Notes under the pieces: generated by a model
What the model saw: the letters and a program-made list of their open reading frames with translations, nothing else
What the model was told of the DNA's origin: nothing
Databases searched by the model: none
Shown: positions 1 through 6,763 of the stretch, in pieces
Layout of the letters: each line of letters begins with the position of its first letter
Numbering within the stretch: position 1 is the first letter of the stretch
DNA from: Calditrichota bacterium
GTDB taxonomy: Bacteria; Calditrichota; Calditrichia; RBG-13-44-9
NCBI GenBank assembly: GCA_016934605.1
Contig: JAFGSO010000211.1
Location: 1 to 11,543 of the forward strand
DNA: 11,543 bases
Direction: 5' to 3'
Translations under genes and position numbers: made by a program

Positions 1-97
1 AAAAATGTGAGAAAAATATACTTATTTATTGATGTTTTTTAAATCACTACATGCGTATTTGAGAGGTATTGAAATCCGACAGGGGCAAATCGCTGCC

Positions 98-3000
98 ATG
101 ATTGTTCTGAAGGGAATTGTAAGAATCAGTTGGTATTTTCTGATGGTCTTAATATTCCCGCTTTCTGTTACTGCACAACCTACGAATTTTACATTCGATC
201 ACATTTCAATGGAGGAGGGATTATCTCAGAGTACAATTCTGGCTATAACTCAGGATGAAAATGGTTTTTTGTGGATTGGAACTCAGGAAGGTTTGAACCG
301 CTATGACGGATACAATTTTGTAATTTATAAATTCGATCCATATCATCAAAATTCAATCTCAGATAATTGGATTACCTCATTGTTGCTTGATAGGGAAAAT
401 AATCTCTGGATCGGGACCAATGCTGGAGGTTTAAACCTTTTTGATCGTTCAAAAAATTCATTTATTCATTTTCGGCATAATGCTAACAATAAACATAGTC
501 TGAGAGATGACAGAGTATTATCTCTCATGGAAGATAAAGAAGGTTCAATATGGATTGGAACAGTGGGTGGTGGTTTGCACAGGCTATACAAGGATAAAAT
601 GCGAATAGAGCGGTATGATTTTGATAAGAAATTTGATCTCGAACTAAATCAGAAAGATGTAACTGCCATATTGGAGGATACTTCGGGAAATTTATGGTGG
701 GGCACAAATGGATCTGGTTTATTTCGTCTAAACATGGAAAGTAATATTTTAAAAAATTTTATCTTTAATCCACAAGATAATTCAACGATCTCTGGTAACA
801 ACATATCAGTAATTTTCCAGGATAATAATGGCAATATCTGGATTGGTACGAATGGCCAGGGATTGAATAAGTATATTCCAGAAACAGAAAGCTTTTTTCA
901 TTACAAACATCAGAGAGATAATTCATTTAGCATCAGCAATAATTTTATTCATACAATATTTGAGGATAATCAGGAATACTTATGGATTGGGACTGATGAT
1001 GGCTTGAATCAGTTTCTCCAGTCAAAAGAACAATTTTATTCGGTTAAAAGTGATCCGGCGAACCCGACAAGCTTGACAAATAATATGATCCGCTCTATTT
1101 ACCAGGATCGGGGTGGCATAATCTGGATTGGAACTTATAGTGGTGCCTTAAACAAATTTGACAATAAAAAAGCTGTATTCAGAAATTTCAGACAAAATCC
1201 CGCAAATCCTCACAGTTTGAGTGACAAAAATGTCTGGTCAGTTTGCGAGGATGATCGCGGTTTTGTATGGGTGGGTACGAATAACGGGATGAATAAACTG
1301 AATCTGGCCAAAAATCGATTTAGTCATTATTTCCATGATTCTTCGCATAAAAATAGTTTAGGTCATAATCTGGTACGATCTATCTATCAGGACAAGAAGG
1401 GAAATTTATGGATTGGAACAGAAGGTGGTGGTCTGAATCTTTATGATTATAAAAATGACAATTTTAAAAGTTATAAACATGATCCGAATGATTCTACAAC
1501 AATCAGTGATAATAATTTAAGACATATCTTTGAAGACAATGACGGAAATCTTTGGATTGGTACAATAAATGGACTCAATAAGTTCGATCGCAATAATAAA
1601 ACATTTAGGCATTATTATCATGATCCCAATAATCCAAATACTCTGAGTGGTAATCATATTCGTTATATTTATCAGGATCGTCGAGGAGCGATCTGGGTGG
1701 GAACATTCGGTGGATTAAGTCTTTACATCAGTAAAGAGGATCATTTCATATCATTCTATAATAATCCCGCAAATCCGGCCAGCCTGTCAAACGACAGGGT
1801 TTTATGCATTCATGAAGATCAAAAAGGTAGATTATGGATCGGTACATATGGAGGGGGATTGGATCTTTTGGACACGGATGAATTCATATTTTCTCATTAT
1901 TCCAGTGCGAATGGTCTTCCGAATGATGCTATATATGGTATACTTGAAGATTCGCGAGGTAATTTATGGTTAAGTACAAATCAGGGGTTATCGAAATTTA
2001 ATCCAGACTCTATGACCTTTAAAAATTATGATGTGAATGACGGACTTCAAAGCAATGAATTTAATGGAAATGCTTTTTATCAGAACAATAAAGGAGAAAT
2101 GTTTTTTGGTGGTATTAATGGATTCACTGTTTTTCTTCCGGAAAAAGTAAAGAAAAATAATTATATCCCACCCATTGTAATTACATCTTTAAAAAAATAT
2201 GATGAAGAGATAAAAATTGAAAAAGGAATCAATGACATAGACCATGTTGAAATTTCTTATAAGGATAATTTTTTATCTTTTGAATTCGCAGCACTGGATT
2301 TTACAAATCCCGCCAAAAATAAATATTCGTATCAATTATTGGGATTTGACAAAACCTGGATTAACAGCGGAACAAGACGTTATGCAAGCTATACGAATTT
2401 GGATGGTGGAACGTATATATTTAAAGTACGGGGATCCAATAATGACGGATTATGGAACAATGAAGGCACTTCTCTCAAACTAATAATTCATCCCCCCTTT
2501 TGGCAGACCTGGTGGTTTAAATTATTGCTCATTATATTCATAATGACAGCAATTTATGTTATTATAACATTGCGTATACGCAGCGTTACTACTCAAAAAC
2601 GGAAACTCGAATTGGAAGTTGCGCAACGAACAAGAGAGTTAAATCAAAGTAATTATGAATTGCTTCGTGCAAAACGAGATACCGATGACATTTTAAATAA
2701 TGTAAATGAGGGTTTATTTTTGCTAAATAAGGAATATGACATAGGATCCCAATATTCCCGGGCATTGGAGGGGATGCTAAACGAAGTAAGTCTATCGAAT
2801 ACAAATTTTCTATCATTACTTCAACAGAAACTTCCGTCAGAAAATGTAAATAGCACCAGAGAATTTTTACAGCTAATGTTTAAAGAAGATGTTGATGAAG
2901 AAACACTCTGTGATCTTAATCCGCTGCAGGAAATTGAAATTAATTTCACCGATGGAAATGGATCATGGACCCATTCGAAATTTCTCTCCTTTTATTTCAG

Positions 3001-4111
3001 AAGGATTTACGAAGACGGCGTAATTCAAAACTTAATCATTACGGTGAATGATATAACCGAACAAAAAATTCTGGAAGAAAAATTGAGGTTATCTGAAGAG
3101 CGAACCCAGAATCAGATGGAATGGCTGGTCAATATTCTTCATATTGAACCTACGTTATTGAATGAATTTTTGGAAGGGGTAGAGGTAGAGTTGGGACATA
3201 TTGATTCTATGCTTATGAATAGTGGAGATAATGGTAATTTTGAGCATCTCCTTGAAGAAATTTACCGATCGATGCATTTGATTAAAGGAAATGCGGCATT
3301 GCTTGATCTCAAATTTTTTGCAGATATGGCCCATGAGTTTGAAGAAAAATTAAACGAAGTCAAAAGGATGTCTGAGATCGGCGGAAAAGATTTCGTCCCC
3401 CTGGTGATGAATTTGAGCAAGATTCGCCAGCATTTGAATGAAATTAAAAAGTTGATTGACAGGATAAGCAATTTCCATTCACACTTTTCCCTCAAGAGAG
3501 ATCTGGAAGGAGACATCCTGCTGAAATCGATTAAAAATCTCATCAATAATTTATCAAAAGATTTGAACAAAGAGGTTGAATTTAATTATTCAAATTTTCA
3601 GACAACATCGCTTCCTTATCGGTACCGGCTTCTCGTAAAAGAAATTTTGATTCAGCTTGTTCGGAATGCTCTTTTTCATGGCATTGAATCTCCGGAAGAT
3701 AGGATCAGAATGAAGAAGCGGTCCCCTGCTTGTTTGTCACTTGCTTCAAATATGGGAGACAACGAGTACAAGATATTTTTCAGAGATGATGGGCGAGGTA
3801 TTCAGATGGATGAACTGATTTTAAGTGCAAAGACTCATTCAAAGTTCAGTAAGGACGATGTGGAAAAATGGGAGAGAAATAGTCTTGCGAGACTGATTTT
3901 TGAACCAGGTTTTACTACTGCCAAGAATGTTAATACTATTGCAGGACGTGGGGTTGGATTGGATCTGATCAAGAAAAAATTAGATAACATAAATGGAAAG
4001 ATTGAGGTCATTTTTGAAGAAGGACAATATTGTGAATTTATTGTAACAATTCCAATTGATGGAAAGCAGTCAATTAGAGCCAGCAGAAAAAAGAGACAGC
4101 AGAAGGTCTAG
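98..4111 (+). CDS. Membrane sensor kinase: two β-propellers, Y_Y_Y, PAS-like, Hpt and CheA-type ATPase
   Basis: Predicted inner-membrane sensor that reads a periplasmic signal and drives His-Asp phosphotransfer. Seen from ATG 98 (1337 aa): signal peptide 1-26 ending VTA-Q; fourteen Reg_prop repeats of the LWIGTxxGGLN type (about residues 57-685), enough for two seven-bladed propellers; Y_Y_Y domain (about 690-805); one membrane span (about 805-829); coiled coil; PAS-like domain (about 862-990); Hpt domain with HLIKG (H1060 the likely phosphorylation site); then a HATPase with LVRN (N1190), DDGRG (1230-1234) and GRGVG (1283-1287), all CheA-like. The ectodomain matches hybrid two-component polysaccharide sensors, but HisKA, C-terminal receiver and AraC output are absent, as are CheA's P3 and P5 domains. 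Start: ATG 98 gives an ordinary signal peptide and has AGGGG at 81-85 (12-nt gap, long). The frame stays open to TTG 29/ATG 32, which lack a ribosome site and would give a very long n-region. The ligand is unknown. Confidence 0.9.
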   Translation: MIVLKGIVRISWYFLMVLIFPLSVTAQPTNFTFDHISMEEGLSQSTILAITQDENGFLWIGTQEGLNRYDGYNFVIYKFDPYHQNSISDNWITSLLLDRENNLWIGTNAGGLNLFDRSKNSFIHFRHNANNKHSLRDDRVLSLMEDKEGSIWIGTVGGGLHRLYKDKMRIERYDFDKKFDLELNQKDVTAILEDTSGNLWWGTNGSGLFRLNMESNILKNFIFNPQDNSTISGNNISVIFQDNNGNIWIGTNGQGLNKYIPETESFFHYKHQRDNSFSISNNFIHTIFEDNQEYLWIGTDDGLNQFLQSKEQFYSVKSDPANPTSLTNNMIRSIYQDRGGIIWIGTYSGALNKFDNKKAVFRNFRQNPANPHSLSDKNVWSVCEDDRGFVWVGTNNGMNKLNLAKNRFSHYFHDSSHKNSLGHNLVRSIYQDKKGNLWIGTEGGGLNLYDYKNDNFKSYKHDPNDSTTISDNNLRHIFEDNDGNLWIGTINGLNKFDRNNKTFRHYYHDPNNPNTLSGNHIRYIYQDRRGAIWVGTFGGLSLYISKEDHFISFYNNPANPASLSNDRVLCIHEDQKGRLWIGTYGGGLDLLDTDEFIFSHYSSANGLPNDAIYGILEDSRGNLWLSTNQGLSKFNPDSMTFKNYDVNDGLQSNEFNGNAFYQNNKGEMFFGGINGFTVFLPEKVKKNNYIPPIVITSLKKYDEEIKIEKGINDIDHVEISYKDNFLSFEFAALDFTNPAKNKYSYQLLGFDKTWINSGTRRYASYTNLDGGTYIFKVRGSNNDGLWNNEGTSLKLIIHPPFWQTWWFKLLLIIFIMTAIYVIITLRIRSVTTQKRKLELEVAQRTRELNQSNYELLRAKRDTDDILNNVNEGLFLLNKEYDIGSQYSRALEGMLNEVSLSNTNFLSLLQQKLPSENVNSTREFLQLMFKEDVDEETLCDLNPLQEIEINFTDGNGSWTHSKFLSFYFRRIYEDGVIQNLIITVNDITEQKILEEKLRLSEERTQNQMEWLVNILHIEPTLLNEFLEGVEVELGHIDSMLMNSGDNGNFEHLLEEIYRSMHLIKGNAALLDLKFFADMAHEFEEKLNEVKRMSEIGGKDFVPLVMNLSKIRQHLNEIKKLIDRISNFHSHFSLKRDLEGDILLKSIKNLINNLSKDLNKEVEFNYSNFQTTSLPYRYRLLVKEILIQLVRNALFHGIESPEDRIRMKKRSPACLSLASNMGDNEYKIFFRDDGRGIQMDELILSAKTHSKFSKDDVEKWERNSLARLIFEPGFTTAKNVNTIAGRGVGLDLIKKKLDNINGKIEVIFEEGQYCEFIVTIPIDGKQSIRASRKKRQQKV
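272..2140 (+). repeat. Fourteen-fold Reg_prop coding repeat inside the sensor gene
   Basis: Fourteen copies of a degenerate unit coding for (G)xLWIGTxxGGLNxxD recur about every 45-50 residues, often spelt as variants of ttatggattggaac. Between them lie spacers of the DPNNPNSLSxNxI type followed by an I(Y/F)(Q/E)D segment, as in two-component regulator propeller repeats. The last unit (FFGGINGFTVF) is the most diverged and leads into the Y_Y_Y domain. These are protein-level structural repeats, not a mobile or tandem DNA element. Confidence 0.85.
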
Positions 4112-4188
4112 AAAAAGCAGGCAAATGCAGTATAAATTTTTATTGTTATAAAATTATTAAATTAATGATATTAAAAAGTGAGGTAAAC

Positions 4189-4563
4189 ATGCGAGCCAGG
4201 ACAAAATTGTTAATTGTCGATGATTCACTGACAATTCGTCAGGCTATTGAACGAAATTTAAAAGAATTTTCTTTGGAAGTTGTGGGAAGTACAGGCAACG
4301 GTAAAACAGCGCTTGAACTATTTAGAAATTTAGAACCCGATGTGGTTACACTGGATATAACCATGCCTGAACTGGATGGAATTACCGTACTTGAAGAGAT
4401 GATGAAAATGAGAAATGATGTTAAAATAATGGTAATTACTGCCCTAAAAGATAAGGCGACTGGCCTCAGAGCGATTCAGATTGGAGCAAAGAGCTATTTA
4501 GTAAAACCTTTTACTTCAGAAAAATTAAAAGCCGCATTTGCCCGGATGCTGGGTACAAATTGA
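4189..4563 (+). CDS. Stand-alone CheY-like response regulator receiver
   Basis: Single receiver domain of 124 aa with no output domain. It should take phosphate from a histidine donor, most likely the Hpt domain of the upstream sensor, and signal by protein contact. Seen: acidic pocket D11/D12 (LLIVDDS), phospho-acceptor D56 in TLDITMPELDG, switch T84 (VITA) and K106 in the VKPF motif, so all catalytic residues are present. Start: ATG 4189 is preferred because GAGGT at 4180-4184 lies just upstream and the receiver fold starts at once. An in-frame ATG at 4165 would add eight residues and has no ribosome site. It lies 77 nt after the sensor gene and 11 nt before the CheX-like gene, so it is probably co-transcribed. 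It could act like CheY, but no flagellar or chemotaxis gene is in view. Confidence 0.92.
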   Translation: MRARTKLLIVDDSLTIRQAIERNLKEFSLEVVGSTGNGKTALELFRNLEPDVVTLDITMPELDGITVLEEMMKMRNDVKIMVITALKDKATGLRAIQIGAKSYLVKPFTSEKLKAAFARMLGTN

Positions 4564-4567
4564 GGAG
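4562..4567 (+). promoter_or_regulatory. Shine-Dalgarno site that sets the CheX-like start
   Basis: GAGGAG overlaps the stop codon of the receiver gene and lies 7 nt before ATG 4575. It favours this start over ATG 4560, which overlaps the previous stop (ATGA) and has no such site. Translational coupling between the two genes is likely. Confidence 0.6.
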
Positions 4568-4574
4568 TATAGAG

Positions 4575-5021
4575 ATGAATGAAACGGATCTGCATTTTTT
4601 TATCGATAGTACAGTGAACTATTTCGAAGAGATTACAGGCGAACAGGCAGTCACGGGAATTCCATATCTGAAAGGTAAAGAACCGGTCGTGTTGGATTAT
4701 TCAGGTATTATTGGGATATCCGGTAAAAGAAAAGGTTGTGTTTATATTACGACTACTCGTGAGATGTTAAAAACACTTGCCAATATCATTTTAGATGATA
4801 ATGAGGCCACACTTGAAACAGTGAAAGATTTAACAGGCGAAATTGCCAATACAATTTCTGGAAATGTTCGGGAAGCTTATGGAAGTAGCTTTATGATTTC
4901 AGTTCCCGTTGTCATTGAAGGTCGGGCGAAGGACATCCGATTACCAGAACATGTTCAGACATTTGTAATACCAATTACATGGAAAGATTTCAAGTCTTTT
5001 CTGGTAGTATGCCTGGAATAA
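4575..5021 (+). CDS. CheX-like phosphatase of phosphorylated receivers
   Basis: 148 aa, the usual size for CheX. The CheC/CheX/FliY family speeds dephosphorylation of CheY-type receivers through a helix bearing the D/S-x3-E-x2-N pattern. Seen: D85, E89 and N92 in DLTGEIANTISGN, with P111 (SVPVV) downstream, slightly closer than the consensus spacing as I remember it. A single such helix fits CheX, whereas CheC and FliY carry two. A β-strand-rich N-terminal part (GIIGISGKRKGCVYI) matches the fold. Its place 11 nt after the receiver gene suggests that receiver is its substrate. It probably acts as a cytoplasmic dimer, as known CheX does. Nothing links it to motility here, so it is better read as the reset arm of a dedicated phosphorelay. 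Confidence 0.85.
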   Translation: MNETDLHFFIDSTVNYFEEITGEQAVTGIPYLKGKEPVVLDYSGIIGISGKRKGCVYITTTREMLKTLANIILDDNEATLETVKDLTGEIANTISGNVREAYGSSFMISVPVVIEGRAKDIRLPEHVQTFVIPITWKDFKSFLVVCLE

Positions 5022-5065
5022 TATTATTTTTCTGTTGAATCAAAAAGTAAATTTATAGAAAAAAA

Positions 5066-5596
5066 ATGAGTCATATTGGTAAAAATAGAACGGAAATAAC
5101 ATTGGGCCTCGACTCATGTCCGAGTAGTGAAATTCATAGTGCGGTGGAAATGGAAAAAAGAGTTCGGACAATTCTCAAGAATGTTAAAGAGGGGATATTT
5201 TTTCTTTCTCAAAATTTTGAGATTAAGCCAGATTATTCTCAGTCAATTGAAAATATTCTTGGTATTTATAATCTCGAAAATAAAAATTTTATAATTTTAT
5301 TGGAAAATCGTATACCTTCTCAAATTATCAATAATACCAGAGAATACTTGGAATTAATGTTTCGGGAAGATTTAGATGAGGAGGTTATTAACGAACTCAA
5401 TCCATTGGTGGAGACAGAATTTTTTTATGAAGATGACTGGGGTATTTGGACATCATCAAAATATCTTTCATTTAATTTTAAGAGAGTAATAGTAAACAAT
5501 AAAATCGAAGAGTTATTTGTTTCAATTAAAGACGCCACCGAGAAAGTACTGCTCTCAAAAAAACTTAAACAGACCGAAGAGCATACACAGAAATAA
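5066..5596 (+). CDS. PAS-like N-terminal part of a split paralogue of the sensor's cytoplasmic half
   Basis: 176 aa, no signal peptide and no membrane span. After about 30 unremarkable residues it aligns end to end with the PAS-like domain of the upstream sensor: TREYLELMFREDLDEE here against TREFLQLMFKEDVDEE there, and NELNPL against CDLNPL. It then enters the same coiled-coil linker (TEEHTQ against SEERTQ). The frame ends at TAA 5594-5596, exactly where the sensor has a Gln codon (cag 3113-3115), and the next codon is ATG, which continues the homology in the same frame. It is therefore the N-terminal piece of a duplicated gene that has lost the propeller ectodomain. No clear ribosome site precedes ATG 5066 (an A-rich stretch only). 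It may be a real short PAS protein, or half of an interrupted gene. Confidence 0.7.
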   Translation: MSHIGKNRTEITLGLDSCPSSEIHSAVEMEKRVRTILKNVKEGIFFLSQNFEIKPDYSQSIENILGIYNLENKNFIILLENRIPSQIINNTREYLELMFREDLDEEVINELNPLVETEFFYEDDWGIWTSSKYLSFNFKRVIVNNKIEELFVSIKDATEKVLLSKKLKQTEEHTQK

Positions 5597-6550
5597 ATGG
5601 AATGGCTTGTTAATATCTTGCATGTTGAACCTGATATGCTTAAGGAATTCTTTATTGGAGTTGAGCATGAAATATTGAATATTGAGGAAATATTAAAAAA
5701 TGCAAAAGATACCAAAAATCACCGTGAGTTAATCGAAAATATTTATAGATCTTTGTTTATTATTAAAGGAAACGCATCATTATTGGATCTTCGTTTTTTT
5801 TCGGATAAAACAGATCAATTTATTCATAAAATAATTAAACTAAAAAATAGACAAAATTTAAATGGGACGGATTTCGTTCCCATAGTAATTTCGTTAGGTG
5901 ATATGAGAGAGATATTGAATGAAGTACAGCTGATTTTCAAGAGAATCAGTCATTTTCATAATCATTTTCGCGTTAAGCGGGCCTACGAAAGTGAATTACT
6001 TGTTCATTCTTTGAAAACGTTAATTAATAGTCTCAGCAAACAGCTTGGTAAAGGAATCAGGTTTGATTATAAAGAATTTGACGCACTTTCAATCCCATAT
6101 GTTCACAGACAGTTAGTAAGAGATATATTGTTTCTTTTAGTGAGGAATTCCATTTTATATGGTATTGAAGAAATCGAGCAACGGAAGTCTGCTAATAAAA
6201 AATCCGAAGCCTTTATAAAAATTTCATCAGTGATTAATAATGGTTTTTTAGGTTTAATTCTAAAGCATGATGGTCGAATCGATCGAATTGAGCGGATGAT
6301 TCAAAAATTAGTAACCTACGAGCCAAATGAAAAGCTGCCGGAATGCAGTCTGGAGGGCGTGTTGGTAACGCAACTCTTGTTTACTCCGAATGTCAGAATT
6401 GATGATGAGCGAGAAATCTTAGCGAGCTATAGTATGGATATGGAATTGTTGAAGAAGAAATTAAAGGATAAAGGTGGTCGCCTGAAAATTACATTTACAA
6501 GTGAAGAGTACTGCGAATTTAAAATCCTATTACCATTAAAAAATTTCTAA
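5597..6550 (+). CDS. Hpt- and ATPase-like protein with degenerate catalytic motifs (pseudokinase paralogue)
   Basis: 317 aa that align along their whole length with the Hpt and HATPase region of the upstream sensor, from MEWLVNILH to the end (CEFKILLPL against CEFIVTIPI). Key residues have changed. The phospho-accepting His is F54 (SLFIIKG against SMHLIKG). The G1 box is HDGRID (from H224) instead of DDGRGI. The G2/lid box AGRGVGLD has become ASYSMDME (276-283), with no glycine left. The N-box LVRN is kept. By family knowledge it should neither accept phosphate on the Hpt site nor bind ATP normally. ATG 5597 directly follows the TAA of the preceding frame (TAAATG) and has no ribosome site of its own, so expression would need reinitiation or readthrough. 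It is either a decoy/scaffold pseudokinase or a decaying copy; the intact frame mildly favours a kept function. Confidence 0.72.
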   Translation: MEWLVNILHVEPDMLKEFFIGVEHEILNIEEILKNAKDTKNHRELIENIYRSLFIIKGNASLLDLRFFSDKTDQFIHKIIKLKNRQNLNGTDFVPIVISLGDMREILNEVQLIFKRISHFHNHFRVKRAYESELLVHSLKTLINSLSKQLGKGIRFDYKEFDALSIPYVHRQLVRDILFLLVRNSILYGIEEIEQRKSANKKSEAFIKISSVINNGFLGLILKHDGRIDRIERMIQKLVTYEPNEKLPECSLEGVLVTQLLFTPNVRIDDEREILASYSMDMELLKKKLKDKGGRLKITFTSEEYCEFKILLPLKNF

Positions 6551-6594
6551 CTTTTTTGTACTGAATAACCACCAAGATCACGCCGGTGGGCTGA

Positions 6595-6710
6595 CACCAA
6601 GGCACAAAGATATTCAAATAAATGAGTTAAAAAAGATGTGTAATTTTAAATATTTCATTTCACGATTTATTTTTGTCCTGCTTTATTCTGAGTGTCTTCG
6701 AGCCTTGGTG
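6595..6710. repeat. Imperfect inverted repeat with CACCAAGGC arms
   Basis: The left arm at 6595-6616 (CACCAAGGCACAAAG followed by atattca) matches the reverse complement of the right arm at 6689-6710 at 18 of 22 positions; three of the four differences are transitions. A further ACCACCAAG lies just outside the left arm (6570-6578). About 72 bp of AT-rich DNA lie between the arms. Motifs of this type recur between genes in many environmental bacterial genomes as I remember them, so a dispersed repeat or small non-autonomous element is likely. No target-site duplication was recognised. Confidence 0.5.
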
Positions 6711-6711
6711 G

Positions 6712-6727
6712 TCCCGGTCTACCGGGA
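6712..6727. repeat. GC-rich palindrome beside the right repeat arm
   Basis: TCCCGGT and ACCGGGA form a perfect 7-bp stem around a 2-nt centre (CT), standing out from AT-rich surroundings. It sits directly outside the right CACCAAGGC arm and downstream of the SNF2 stop codon. It resembles REP-type intergenic hairpins in form, and could be part of the neighbouring repeat element or help end transcription, though no T-run follows. Confidence 0.45.
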
Positions 6728-6763
6728 TGAATTAAGCAGGTTAAGTCATAATATTTAAATTTT

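Larger units (their letters stand above)
6551..6763. other. Gene-free gap between converging genes, holding an inverted-repeat element
   Basis: This 213-bp gap separates the end of the split paralogue (+) from the end of the SNF2 gene (-). It holds no plausible gene. Its middle is very AT-rich, and both flanks carry the inverted repeats listed separately. There is no classic hairpin followed by a T-run for either gene; the folded repeats may serve as a two-way transcription end. Confidence 0.6.

Noticed and set aside
29..97. Longer start of the sensor gene at TTG 29 or ATG 32
   Set aside because: No ribosome site precedes it, and it would place more than 20 extra residues before a normal signal peptide. 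ATG 98 is preferred but not proven.
2244..2483. 79-residue + strand open frame inside the sensor gene
   Set aside because: It is an out-of-frame shadow of the Y_Y_Y coding region, where the main frame has clear homology, and it has no domain of its own.
3262..3570. 102-residue - strand open frame opposite the Hpt domain
   Set aside because: It is antisense to a clear coding region, without a recognisable domain or ribosome site.
5594..5596. TAA read as a sense codon (recoding or alternative genetic code)
   Set aside because: TAA ends other genes in the window, including the second half of this same paralogue (6548-6550), and no recoding signal is visible.
5425..5715. - strand open frame spanning the TAA at 5594
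   Set aside because: It is antisense to both halves of the paralogue. It shows no family likeness, while the + strand aligns throughout with the sensor.
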